A DNA stretch of 64,000 nucleotides, taken from assembly GCA_964017065.1 (NCBI GenBank), contig OZ024783.1:1304134-1368133 (forward strand), given 5' to 3'. The translations under genes and the position numbers were made by a program. This stretch comes from Haliclona indistincta. Lineage: Eukaryota; Porifera; Demospongiae; Haplosclerida; Chalinidae. This document shows, piece after piece, positions 21,618 through 40,700 of this stretch. Every line of letters begins with the position of its first letter. Position 1 is the stretch's first letter. The notes beneath the pieces were generated by a model. The model was not told the DNA's origin. It saw only the letters and a program-made list of their open reading frames with translations, and ran no database searches.

Positions 21618-24600
21618 GGGAGAGAGATAGATAGAGATGGAGGGAGGGAGAATGGATTTTCATGAGTTGTGGAGATATTTTTCACCACTCTATCTAAGAC
21701 TAATAACTGTCAGTCTATTCTTACATTTAGCGGGTTCGGCATACTTAGTAGCATTCAGTGCCTTGGATGGATCAGCCACCAGGTGGGTGGAGTCAGGCAG
21801 GTTCTTGAGGAACAGGAGGAACTCCTCGCTGGACACAGTGTCTCCGCCCTCTTTCATCATCTTAGTAGGACTGAGAGGAGGGGAAGACCTATAGTCAACA
21901 ACCAGTCAACATGGCGAGGTTGGATGCCTATTTTTGAGGTTGGATGCCTATTTTTGAGGTTGGATGCCTATTTTTGAGGTTGGATGCCTATTTTTTGAGG
22001 TTGGATGCCTATTTTTTCTATTACTATCAGTTACTGCACAATGCACATCATTGCAGAAGCGAACCACAAAACAGTAAAACTTTAAAAACCTGTAGAAGCT
22101 GCTCTATATCTAAGAAGCTCTGTATCATTAATCTCTTTACTGTACAGTCAACGGATCTGGGGAAATGAACCTTAAGGGATCTGTCGTAAATGAAAATAAC
22201 ACAAAATATTTAGTATTTTGAAATTTGTCAGCATCATAATGCTTGTGTGAAAATGATCAGAATAAAAATACCTTCAATACAAAACTTGTTTTTGATAAAA
22301 AAAGTCAAATTGTTAAGAAATATTATGCGTTATTTTTCATCTACAAGAGATCCCTTTAAGGTACATTTTCCCAGATCAGGTCACTTTTACTATTCGCCAT
22401 TGAGTGCATACCTTGAAGCTAGGATGTCAGCTGTGAGAGAAGATCCTTTACCAACAGTAGCATACAGCTCCTCTTTGGTGTCCTGCTCCAGTTGCATCAG
22501 ATCGGCTAACAGTTCGTCTAGGTCCTTTTCTTCGGCATCTGGGGTGTGGTTAATGATTGAGTGGGTGTGGTTATGAGGTCATAAGTAGCGGCTTACCTGC
22601 GAGATGGTTCATAGACATACGCCATGCTGTGGACTGCTGTTTCTGTGAGGAAGAGAGAGAGATACATTTGAGTGAGTGAGCGAGTGAGTTGGTGAGTGGG
22701 TGAGTGAGTGATCAAGTGAGTGATTGAATGAGTTGGTGAGTGATTGAATTGGTGAGTGATTGAATGAGTTGGTGAGTGAGTGAGTTGGTGAGTGAGTGAG
22801 TGAGTGAGTGATCAAGTGAGTGACTGAATGAGTTGGTGAGTGAGTGAATGAGTGAGTGAGTGAGTTGGTGAGTGAGTGAGTTGGTGAGTGAGTGAGTGAG
22901 TGATCAAGTGAGTGACTGAATGAGTTGGTGAGTGAGTGAATGAGTGAGTGAGTGAGTTGGTGAGTGAGTTGGTGAGTGAGTGAGTTGGTGAGTGAGTGAG
23001 TTGGTGAGTGAGTGAGTGAGTGAGTTGGTGAGTGAGTGAGTGAGTGAGTTGGTGAGTGAGTGGGTGAGTGAGTTGGTGAGTGAGTGAGTTGGTGAGTTAG
23101 TGAGTGAGTGAGTGAGCTGGTTACCAGGTGTTTCTCCGATGCAGAAGATTGTTTTCTTCTCAGTGATATTCCTCCGCTCCCAGTGCTGGTGATGCTGTCT
23201 CTGTTACCAGCTCCTTCTTCGGGAGGAGGAGAGGACACAGCAGTTGAGGGTGGTGCTGGAGGAGGAGCAGCAGCAGTGGGTGGAGGAAGGGGTGGGGCAG
23301 CAGTGGGTGGAGGTGGGGGTGGGGCAGCCTGAGAGAGAGGCAGTACATAAACTCAAACTCTAGTACATGTGCAACTGTAATTTGAGACTACATGCAGATG
23401 ATAAAATTGCAAGTTGTCCTCTTCTGAGAGGCTTAAAATGATTATGGGAGCTATGTTTGAAGAGAGAAGTTCCATATATGTGTGAGTGAGAGAGTGTAAC
23501 CTTAGCTACTACAGACTGCAAATTCCAGCTGCTATATAAAAGGTCACACCACCTAATACAGCATATTATAGTACATGTACATCAAAGGTCACAGACACAC
23601 ATTGAGCTAGTGATCCTTATATCATATCCATACTGTGTGTATTAGGTAACATATCATTACTGCTATACAGTACCACCAGCTTCCCGCCAGATCATATTAT
23701 TGGTACATGTGTCTATCATATGGTGTATCCTGTACAACGCTGCATTAACCAAACTGTGAACCACCAAATAAATAGTGCGCCAGATAACTCTTGTTATGAC
23801 CATAACAATATTGCTATCATGTAGAACATGTGTTGAAGGGCTGTGCTGTAGCCCTCTGGGCCTGAACAAGACACAACAGCTGATATTAAAAAACAGTCTC
23901 AGTAGTCTCAAAAATTGGTGGTGTCAATAAATTTTAATACACGGAGCCTCTAAATTTTGATAAGAGTCTCATTTTTGATTCCAAAACACCTCATTTTGAC
24001 ACATAAATACTCAATTTTTGATCGTCATGCTGAGCCTATTTTAGTAGTGTGGGGAGAAATGCTGTGTAACGCTGCTGTACTTACGTGGGTTTGTAACTGT
24101 ACAAAGGCTATTGAGTGGTTACCACGGCAACCAAAGAGGCACTAGATATGCCCACAGGTATAGATTAGCGCTAATCACAATCGACCAAACGAGTAAATTC
24201 AATTTTAGTAGAGCCCATATAGACACTATATGATATGAGTTGAGCAGATTATACAGTATTAGTGACTAAACAAAAATATTATATAATTTCAGTAATTAGA
24301 TAAACTATGGACTATTGAAGTGCAGAGAAGCATGTCATGATGGTTTGGTATACAGCGCTATTCAGTTCATTGTGGGCACAATACCACTACACTTGAACTC
24401 CTTCCACGAAGAATGGTATGGCTTAGCAACCACGAAACGCTGTGCTGCTACCATAAGCTACTGGGATCAAGCACACACGACCAGGCTGTGCTGCTACCAT
24501 AAGCTACTGGGATCAAGCACACACGACCAGGCCGTGCTGCTACCATAAGCTACTGGGATCAAGCACACGCGACCAGGCTGTGCTGCTACCATAAGCTACT

Positions 24601-27526
24601 GGGATCAAGCACACACGACCAGGCCGTGCTGCTACCATAAGCTACTGGGATCAAGCACACACGACCAGGCTGTGCTGCTACCATAAGCTACTGGGATCAA
24701 GCACACACGACCAAGCCGTGCTGTTACCCGGCCTCCGCACAAACCCTCCATGTCATTGCGTGGAGGATGTATTTGATTCACAGAGCGCCCATCATGAATT
24801 GTGTTAGTCTACAGGTAATTCATTGTACTCTTTCCTCCTCCAGTTCAACCCACACTTTATAAATAATTTAATACTGACAGCTAGTCTATAAGTCTCTGCT
24901 CACCACAACCCCATTACCCACAGAGCAGAAAGAGTCCCTTTCTGCAGTCTAATATTCACAGAGTGGTGTGTTTGTGTTTTCAAAGCCTCTGTGTAGTTTA
25001 TGGTCTGTGGTTGAATTATTGTTAGTATAAGCACAGCTAGCGGCTGCCAACTACAATGGTTATAACAACACTTCACAGCCATGAGACACCAACAGAACAA
25101 TCTTTACTTCCTTCTAGTTGGCTTACTCTCTAACACATACACACCCAAATACCACACTAGGGTCTAAATGAGGGTCAGTAGGGAGAGGGTCACATGACAC
25201 CTGTGCACTGAGCAGTGTCTAGCTGCCTCACAGAGGGTCACTGGTAGAGCCAGGACACCTGTGCACTAAGCAGTGTCTAGCTGTCTCACAGAGGGTCACT
25301 GGTAGAGCCAGGACACCTGTGCACTAAGCAATGTCTAGCTGCCTCACAGAGGATCACTGGTAGAGCCAGGACACCTGTGCACTAAGCAGTGTCTAGCTGT
25401 CTCACAGAGGGTCACTGGTAGAGCCAGGACACCTGTGCACTAAGCAGTGTCTAGCTGTCTCACAGAGGGTCACTGGTAGAGCCAGGACACCTGTGCACTA
25501 AGCAATGTCTAGCTGCCTCACAGAGGATCACTGGTAGAGCCAGGACACCTGTGCACTAAGCAGTGTCTAGCTGTCTCACAGAGGGTCACTGGTAGAGCCA
25601 GGACACCTGTGCACTAAGCAGTGTCTAGCTGCCTCACAGAGGGTCACTGGTAGAGCCAGGACACCTGTGCACCAAGCAGTGTCTAGCTGCCTCACAGAGG
25701 GTCACTGGTAGAGCCAGGACACCTGAGCACTAACTAAGGAGTGTCTAGCTGCCCCACAGAAGCCAATTGAACAAGGACACCTGTGCAATTCCACACTTGC
25801 AAGCTGTGCAAAGCAGCTCCTGGAACTCAGCAACATAGTGTACAAGCAGGAGCTCACAGGAGTACTACAGACTACGCCTACAACTCATACTCACCTGGGT
25901 GGGCGGGGGAGTGGGAGGAGGGGGAGAAGAAGTGGATCCAGCAACCACAGACATTCTCTTGACTCCTGTCTCTAGCTCCTTGATCCAGTTGTCCAACATC
26001 ACGTCATCCTCCTCCGTTGCACTAGGCTGTGTCTCACCATTGCTGCCGTCACTGCTGTCTTCATAGTTCATCTCTTCCCAAACTCCAAGATTATCGTTGC
26101 TGCTGTTCAGAGAAGAAGTGGATAAGCCGCTCACCAAGCTACTCTGGGAGCTGAGTAAATGACTGTGAGCTAGCCGGTTGTCAGCGCCAGGGGTGCTTTC
26201 CTTTGGAGCGGATGGAGGAGGAGGAGGAGGGAGAGAGTTGGAGGGACGAGGCACATCATAGTCACCCTCCCTGCTACTACTTGAGGCAGATAAAGACGTC
26301 ACGCTGGATAAAGAAATCGGACGACTGTCCCCGCCTGAAGAAAGCGAGTTATCTCTTCTCTCTCGTTCTCTCAGAGCACGTGCCTCTCGCTCCGCTGCTG
26401 TGATGGGTATGTCGTAGTCCTTGTGTCCGTTCTGCATGGAGAGAGGAAGAGGCTGTGGAGGAGGTGACATTGAGGATTGTGAGAGTCTTCTCACCACAGC
26501 TGGAGGAGGGGGTGTGGCTGGATAGTCAGCTATGACTGTAGTGTCACTTCCCACCACCATGGTCGCCGATCCCCGTTTTGACGGGGAAGAAGGCGACCGG
26601 GACTGCCTCTGGTCTCCCCTTGAAGGGCGGGTTGATGAGAGGCTGTCCCGTCTTGGTGGAGGGGGCGGAGGATTATCGACCACTGGAGGCGGAGTTGGGG
26701 GTGTGTTCAAGTTAGATGAACGTCTCGACGAGATGGAATCAGTTCGAATTGGTTTTGGCGGAGGTGTGTCAGAAGCAGGGCTTGGAATTGTAGAAAGTTT
26801 AGTAGACGAATCTCTCTTCGGTAGAGTAGGAGGAGGAGCGCGAGCTGGAGAAGACGGTGATTTTAATGGACGTTCATGACTGCTGAGGGAAGAACGGCGA
26901 ACAGGTGGAGGGGGACCAGGTGGTTGAGAGCTGAGTTGGGTAGCGGGCGAGCGAGTTGGAGTCGGTGGACCACCTGGGGCAGTTTTAGGCAGCACTGGTG
27001 GTGGGTTGGGAGTAGGTGGAGCCATGCCCGGAAGAGGAGGGGGCGGCGGTGGTGGCGGCATACCACCAGCTGGTGGAGGTGGGCCTGGGGGTGGAGGGAC
27101 TCCTCCACTAATGGGAGGCGGCGGCGGGCCTGGGGGTGGAGGTGGGACTCCACCAGCGAGAGGAGGTGGTGGGCCTGGTGGTGGTGGAGGAGGAACCCCT
27201 CCACTGACGGGAGGCGGTGGGCCTGGGGGTGGAGGAGGTGGAGGGATTCCTCCACTGAGGGGAGTTGGCGGGCCTGGTGGTGGCGGAGGAGGTGGGACTC
27301 CACCAGCAGGAGGAGGTGGCGGGCCTGGTGGTGGTGGGGGAGGTGGTACTCCAGCAGCTGCTGGTCCGCCTAGTTGAGTACCAGGAGATCGTGTGGGCGG
27401 AGGGGGTGGGAAACTAGGCGTAGCGGGTATGGTAGGCGTTCCTCTGAGTGAGGGAGGCAGAGGGGGAGGTGGTGGTGGTGGAGGAGGGGCGGCCATTGTT
27501 ATTCAGTAGACAGCAACCGTGATAAT
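20469..27526 (-). CDS. MRL-family adaptor (RIAM/lamellipodin/MIG-10-like), C-terminus missing
   Basis: Coding exons: 27496-25895 (ATG, 534 aa), 23328-23125, 22642-22597, 22538-22412, 21870-21725, 21543-21296, 21240-21175, 20982-20905 and 20765-20606; all phases agree. A short final exon 20569-20469 can close the frame but does not look like the family. The N-terminus is a long proline-rich tract (PPPPPP runs, one FPPPP motif of the Ena/VASP EVH1-binding kind). Next come acidic helices (MLDNWIKELETGVKRM; EEKDLDELLADLMQLE) similar to RIAM talin-binding sites, then a coiled helix (KLKSEKIKFAMKKLKEANVQK) leading into the RA domain (VLKAYNVDGSSKM...TIVEKLTDLHL). The RA domain stops halfway, and the PH domain is absent before the gap at 20047-20246. 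MRL proteins link Ras/Rap to actin at the membrane. A splice acceptor at 27527 implies an untranslated upstream exon. Confidence 0.82.
20780..20870. repeat. GA/GGGA microsatellite in MRL intron
   Basis: Purine tract just upstream, in gene sense, of the RA-domain exon, giving a CT-rich acceptor tract. Confidence 0.85.
21007..21168. repeat. CACTCACCC / CT / CCCT repeats in MRL intron
   Basis: Fills the intron between exons 21240-21175 and 20982-20905 almost entirely; on the coding strand it reads GTTAGTGAGAGAG... from the donor. Confidence 0.85.
21900..22016. repeat. 20-bp tandem repeat
   Basis: Five direct copies of gaggttggatgcctattttt, with one-base length differences, inside an MRL intron. 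Confidence 0.9.
22664..23118. repeat. (TGAG)n-type array in MRL intron
   Basis: About 450 bp of gagtgagt units with interspersed gagttggtgagt and gatcaagtgagt. It starts next to the donor of exon 23328-23125. Confidence 0.95.
24438..24729. repeat. 46-bp tandem repeat, about 6.3 copies
   Basis: Unit gctgtgctgctaccataagc followed by a tactgggatc...gaccag part; only single-base differences between copies. Lies in the large MRL intron. Confidence 0.95.
25194..25740. repeat. 58-bp tandem repeat, about 9.4 copies
   Basis: Unit begins gacacctgtgcactaagcag and contains tgtctagctgcctcacagag. Alternating variants (gcctcacagagg and gtctcacagagg) suggest higher-order duplication. In the same MRL intron as the 46-bp array. 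Confidence 0.95.
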
Positions 27527-27874
27527 CTAAGGAAGAGGGAAAGAGATGACATCAAACAATGTTGTCATAGGAACGCAACAGATAATGATGTGTGTACAAA
27601 ACAATTCTTGGAAGAGTTCTTCAAACAAGACACTCTTGGCTCATGGCTACAGCTGCTGGATAATCCCTGGCAGCTGCTACATGCTGACCCCACCAATAGA
27701 GAGAGAGGGAGATGAAAAGAACGACAAAGTGGCTTTGTGTTTCAAAATAAACAAACATATTTTCAGTAACTAGCTCTAGTGTACTTACAGAGCTGCATTA
27801 TCAACAGTTAGTTCATCACTATAGAGTGCTTAAAGAGAAACAGAGGTGTATGTACACACCATGCTGGTATCCAG

Positions 27875-27975
27875 CAGAGATGGGGTGAAGCACTTTTGAA
27901 AGTGCTTGAGTACAGTACAAGTACTTTCAAGGATTGTGCTTAAGCACAAGTACAAAGTGCTTCGCCCCATCCCTG
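27875..27975. mobile_element. hAT-type MITE
   Basis: 101 bp. Ends CAGAGATGGGGTGAAGCACT and the inverse ending CCCATCCCTG. Flanked by the 8-bp duplication gtatccag (27867-27874, 27976-27983), the length used by hAT transposases. Inserted in the presumed 5' intron of the MRL gene. Confidence 0.85.
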
Positions 27976-28497
27976 GTATCCAGAGAGCATCTCGTGGAAT
28001 GCTGTTCACATGGGTCGTTGCCTACACAGCTACCAGGTCTTATACAGCGAGCTAACAAGCTGACAGATAGAGATATGCCTACCACACTGTATCAACGGAT
28101 GCCGTCACTAGCCAAGTGTCAAATAACACAGACATACAAGGTGACAGAGAGGCAGTTCACTGCAGGCTGGTTGACATAACTATTCTAGTGTGCAATACAA
28201 CAAGGGCAATATGGGATCATTGGGACAAAAGAGACTACTCCCAGCTCTATCAGATAGACAGGGACTACTGAAGGCACTGTAACAAACCAACATGGAGGCA
28301 AACACTAGTAGCTAGGGAGATAGACGAGCAACTTGATATAATGTGAATGTTTGGTACAGACTTCAGCTAGCTCTAGATGGTGAGTGCCATTCCAATGGTG
28401 ACTAAAGTGTTAGTTAATCAACAGATGATTCACACTATGAGAAATATTCGAATTCGAGGCATCCCACATAGGCATGACTGACATAGCTGACAATCTT

Positions 28498-28590
28498 GTG
28501 AGTGAGTGAGTGAGCGAGTGAGAGAGTGAGTGAGAGAGTGAGTGAGAGAGTGAATGAGTGAGTGAGCGAGTGGGTGGGCGAGAGAGAGAG
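28498..28590. repeat. (TGAG)n microsatellite
   Basis: gtgagtgagtgagcgagtg units. Similar arrays lie in introns of the neighbouring genes. Confidence 0.9.
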
Positions 28591-28854
28591 ACAGTGAGTA
28601 AATGGATGTGCGAGCAAGCGAACATGTACATCTATCCATCTATGCAATGCAGATGAGGTAAGGGGCTACAGATTGCTTCATAATGATAAAACTCCCTAAC
28701 ATCAAAGCTTATCTTCATAACTTATCACGAATATCAACTTTCAACATCAAATCAGCACAGACATGTATCATAAGATAGTCATGCTTACACTATCAAGGTC
28801 TAGGACGTCCTTTATACACATAGATAGAAGAGCTATACACTATCTATTATCACA

Positions 28855-29221
<367 letters not shown>

Positions 29222-30356
29222 ATAGCTCATAACACTCAATGATCACAATGTGTCAGATGGTTCCATAACACAAACAGATCGTGTCTGCCAAGTGCATCCT
29301 CAACTCATAGAACACACACACACACACACAGTTTAATCGATACGGTCCAGCTGTGTAATAAACACTGCTCCATTTAGACACACAAATCCAATAACTGCTC
29401 TTATATGGTAGAAACCAGTTATCACAATAATCCAATGCTTTTGAATAATTATAAAGCAGAGCTAGAGCACAGAGCCAAGTGAGTGAGTGAGCGAGTGAGT
29501 GAGAGAATGAATGAGTGTGTGAGTGAGAGAGCAAGTGAGTGAGACAACATGAGAGTGAGTCAACAAGTGATTGAAGGAGGAAGAAAGGAAGGTACTCATC
29601 CCACAGCAAGGACCCACAGGAAACCACAGGTATTAAACACAAACACCACCACTGGAGTATGCATAGCAAGATGTGGTAACTATGACACACAGCAGACAGA
29701 ACTACACCAATAACCAGCACCCCACTAAGATGATAGCAACAGCCACTAGACAGGAAACACCAAAAACAAGGAGACAAACAAGGACAGGAGATTGAGAATG
29801 AAAAAACCGACTAGTCAGCTAAGCAAAGATGAAAGGAAAATAGAACCCATTGTTTACACGGTCTACCACATGTAACAGCAGCCACATGGAGACAAAGAGG
29901 TTATTCACAACGTTGCTTTGCTTATCTGGTTGTGTATTGTCAGGCAATGCCTTAGGGACACGAGTTGACTATCAGCCAATTAAAACGTATTCATGAGTTT
30001 TACGAGCAACAGTCAGGCCGACAATGAGTCTACTAGCCGCAGCGCCCACACCTCTACTCAAGGGAATACACAGGAACCACTTGAACACAACTACACACTC
30101 ACACAAAATGAGATAAACGAACAGGGATTGCACCGAACAAGAGAGATTTGGTGCTAAATGTGGGCACACAGAAACAACAGGCAGCTAGAGCAAGCTAAGA
30201 TGAGCCCCATGCTCGCTCGCTCTCTCATCCATAGGTCAGTGAGGAGCAACATGAGCTACTCGCTTGGCGCTGGATCAACGCGCTCGCATTCTTTGAGGCC
30301 TACCCGTTCACCCAGTGGGCCCACACACGTGCACAGAGAAACACTCGCTCACGTAC

Positions 30357-30530
30357 CTTACAGCTAGGCTATCTGGATCGCCTGCACGGCAGTTGTCGTC
30401 TTGTTACAGTGCGGATGACAGATCCTACTATCTGGATGTTAGACCGACACTTCTAGTGGAAATACTAATACAACTCAACTCGCAGCTGCGGTTCTTGGTT
30501 TATCATTTCCGTGTATGACGTGAGAATCCG
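30357..30530 (-). promoter_or_regulatory. Candidate 5' untranslated exon and promoter of MRL gene
   Basis: On the minus strand, CTGTAAG/GTACGTGAG at 30357 is a near-ideal donor, and the first coding exon needs an upstream partner (acceptor CTTCCTTAG at 27527). The exon would hold up to about 170 nt of untranslated sequence. Its 5' end is a guess. Confidence 0.4.
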
Positions 30531-31301
30531 GATATTTTACCGTACACTACATCAATTCCGTGTTAGTTTAGCGTTCCTCCGGATATTCATTAGCCGCAGG
30601 TGCCAATCAAATTAACATGTGAATTGCAAGAATGGGTGATAACGAAATTCATAGATTGATGAATAAATATAATTAACTATCTTCTACAGAGAGATAAGTG
30701 GAGAGACGTCCATTCTGCTGTAGTCTTTAGCTTCTTATTGGTTCCCTCAGAGCTAGGTCCTAGAAAATGGAATTATGACAAATCTGTGATTTCACTAGTA
30801 ATGCTTGAAGACACAGTGATGGTTTTTAGTGTCAGTACAGCAGGATGTGATATATATGGGCTCTGTGTTCAGTTATAGCACATGGCTCTACCTCACAGGT
30901 CACAGCAAGTGATTGTGCTTGAAGTGAGGTAATCACAAGTTGTGACTATAAAGCTTCTAGAGTGGTTGCATAGTGATCAACTCACTACATGAGGCTGCTG
31001 AGCAGTTCAAGTGAACTGATAATGCAGTAAGTACTGTAATCACATAATGTCCATGAAACCACAAGCAGATTATATACTCAGTGATTACTGTCCACTATCC
31101 ATGCATAATTATTGTTACGCTGTTATCACATGGTTGTTATGGCGCCATACTGCACTGAACTATTATTGTATTCATCTATAATGAGCGTCTGTTTTGTGAA
31201 TTGTTTTACGGAGGGAGGGAGAGAGAGAGAGAGAGGAGTGGGAGAGAGGGAGAGCTAGATAGATAGAGAGAGAGAGAGAGAGGGAGGGAGGGAGGAAGAT
31301 G
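30531..31301. other. Intergenic between MRL 5' end and ARL13B 3' end
   Basis: AT-rich; no coding signal. A GA microsatellite begins at 31212. Confidence 0.5.
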
Positions 31302-37550
<6,249 letters not shown>

Positions 37551-37725
37551 CGTGTCAATGGAGGGCTGGCTTCACTCACTGTTATCCTAATAGCTTTCTC
37601 TTCGTCAACTCGCGGTACCAAAGCATGGCAATGTTTATTTCGTAACATAGCAACGTTATTGATGATCACGCCTATTTGCGCGGGAAGCAATCGACACGCC
37701 CATTTTGGCGGGAAAAAGCTCAAGC
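37551..37725. promoter_or_regulatory. Probable bidirectional promoter ARL13B/PRIM2
   Basis: Only 175 bp separate the divergent start codons of ARL13B (37550) and PRIM2 (37726). The segment is free of simple repeats. It contains cattttggcggga (37701-37712), resembling an E2F-type site (TTTGGCGGGA), which would fit an S-phase gene such as PRIM2. No TATA box is obvious. Confidence 0.6.
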
Positions 37726-40700
37726 ATGGATCTCCCCAGCACTAGAAAGCGGAGAAGAAAGATCCCGAACGAGGAGGTGTATCCAACCCGGTTCCAGCTG
37801 TACACTATGCCGCCATTACAGAACATCACGCTGAGCAACTTCGAGGAGCTAGCCATGAAGAGACAAAAACGTAAGAAAAGGAACTCTTTTTGCACCCCAC
37901 CATCTTTTTGATTTGTATATAGTGCTTCGCAAAGTGTCGGACCTTCGTGAGAAACGCAATCACGGCGACCTGGACGATGATGCTTACAAAGCCGCTATTC
38001 TTGCTGTCATAAATGATACCTTCCCTCTCAAAGTAAGAGATCAAGACATTGAAGCTCACATCTGACATCTCCCTGCCCCTCTCTCTCCCTCTCCCCCTCT
38101 CTCTCCCCCTTCTCCCTGCCCTTCTCCCTCCCTCTCTCTCCACCCTTCTCCCTCCCTCACTCTCAGTCGGTCAGTGATGATCATGTTGACATGAAGACGA
38201 TAGAGAATCGACAGAACGATCATATAGCACACTACATCCTCCGACTAGCCTACTGCCGATCGTAAGCACCCTCACTACTATCACCCTCACTACTATCACC
38301 ATCACTACTATCACCATCACTACCATCACCATCACTACTATCACCCTCACTACCATCACCCTCACAACTATCACCATCACTACAATCACCATCACTACTA
38401 TCACCCCCACTACTATCACCCTCACTACTATCACCATCACTACTATCACCATCACTACTATCACCATCACTACTATCACCCTCACAACTATCACCCTCAC
38501 TACTATCACCCCCACTACTATCACCCTCACTACTATCACCATCACTACTATCACCATCACTACTATCACCCTCACTACTATCACTCTCACAGTGAGGAGC
38601 TAAGACGCTGGTACCTAACACACGAAGTGGAGGTGCTCAGGTAAGCGATGACATCATAGCAGTGTCAGGTGACTATCATGTGACACCTACAGGATGCGTC
38701 TGATCCACACATCTCGTCACGAGAATATAGCGAACCTGTTGACTCGCTATAACTCTCTAATCTCGATCGAAAGAGTACACATACCTCGTTCAGACAACCT
38801 GCCTGAACACGCCAAGGTAGAATAACAAGAAGATCAAATTGATTCACTTTTGTGTTTTTGATTATAGCCTAAGGACAGGTGGTTGTCAGATGATGTTCAT
38901 GCATTTTATCACGATGTTGATAGTCATAATGGATTTGACTGTTATAAGGTGAGAGAGATGAGATGAGAGAAAGAGAGAGGGAAAGAAGAGAAAGAGAGAG
39001 GGGAAGAAGAGATGAGAGAAAGAGAGAGGGGAAGAAGAGATGAGAGAAAGAGAGAGAGAAAGAGAGAGGGAAAGAAAGAAAGAACTCCAGAGAGAGTTCT
39101 TGTGTTACCTGTTTTTCTAGATGAAGATTAAAATCTGCTTTATATTGCTAGGTTCCCTTTACTGAAGTGTTGGACTTGATTCAACGGAGACAAGTTGTCG
39201 TGAAAAATGTGAGCATCACTAACTCATGTCTACGCTTGCATCATGTCTGTCTCTTCCCCAGGGGTTCGCATATTTCCCACGCTCTGAGATGCTCGTCTCT
39301 CTCATATGTAACAAGTTTAGAGCTCTACTCTCGCAAGACCTAGTGGTATGTAAACCACGCCCTCTGACCACACCTACTTATTCTATTCTTCATCTAGCGT
39401 ACTGTGAGTCACCTTAATATTGTGGATGATGACGAACGCATAGCAGGACTTCTGAAGCACCTCAAGTTAGTACTGAAACTGCTGATTTTATAAATGAATA
39501 CTTATCGTGCATTAGAGAGACATACACAGGCGGGGATTTCAGCAACGCAGGTAGCAGCTTGACTGGAGACATTAGACTAGAGATGATTGATTCAGTTAGT
39601 CCTCACTCACTCACTCCTTCACTCACTCACTCACTCACTCACTCACTCACTCACTCACTCGTACACTCACTCGTACACTCACTCACTCACTCACCTGTAC
39701 ACTCACTCATTGTAGCGAGTCGCCGTAGATATGACTTCGAATATTATTATACTGAATAGCAGAATATAGACTGAACCAGCAGCAGCATGCAAATCATTAA
39801 ATACATAAGTGATTACTGCTCACATTAATAATAGTTAATAGTTACTTAACACAACATGTCCACGTCACATCTCCCTTTCCGAGTATTTAGTCGGAGTATC
39901 TAAGGGGGAGTTTAATCTCAGTTCCCGTCTTTGAACGAGTCATGATAACACGCTTCCCAGGACTTGGAGGTGGTGAGGTAGATGGTATGTCCTCTTGTTG
40001 TGGAACCTCTTGTAAATGGCGGCGATTGCGGCGTAAGAGTGAACCATCAGATTTCTGAACGAAGTAAGACCTTGGAGCTTCATCACGGGACACAACTTGT
40101 CCTTGCTCATTCTTTTCTCCTGAGCGGATCCATACGGGTGTCTCTTCAGGAAGAGATAGAAGTTCACTAGTTCGATAGCGCTTGTCGTAGTTCTTCTTCT
40201 GTTCTTTGCGATAGCTAGCGTCAGATTTTCTGAAAGAGGAGAGATAGTCCCAAGTAGGAATAAGGTGATAATCACTTTGTGGTAGGGTAGTTCGAAGTGA
40301 TCTTCCCATGAGAAGTTGAGCTGGGGAGAGATTGCACCAAGATAAGGGAGTTGTACGATAACTGAGAAGAGCGAGGTGGTAGTTCGGAGAACGCCGTAAT
40401 AGTTTCTTGGCTGTTTGAACCATTCGCTCTGCAAAGCCGTTCGACTGAGGATATCGAGGGCTGCTTGTGTTGTGTAGGAACCCGAACTGGTTGGCAAAGT
40501 TCTTGAATTCCTCGGAAGAGTATTGGGGACCATTGTCACTCCGGAGATATTCTGGTATGCCGTGTCGGGCAAACATGGCTTGCATGGCTTGTATTACTGT
40601 TGACGATGTAGTCGAGGATAGCTTGACAACTTCGAGATATCTTGAGTAGTAGTCGGCAACAAGGAGGTAGTGACTTCCTTGGAGTTCGAATAGGTCAGAG

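Noticed and set aside
24438..25740. Possible CRISPR array (46-bp and 58-bp repeats)
   Set aside because: There are no unique spacers, units are directly tandem, and the context is a eukaryotic intron.
26203..27377. Gly- or Trp/Arg-rich plus-strand frames
   Set aside because: They are antisense shadows of the proline-rich MRL exon.
39940..40572. A 210-aa frame inside the gypsy element
   Set aside because: It is in an alternative frame over the integrase region with no domain; the 1277-aa frame explains the sequence.
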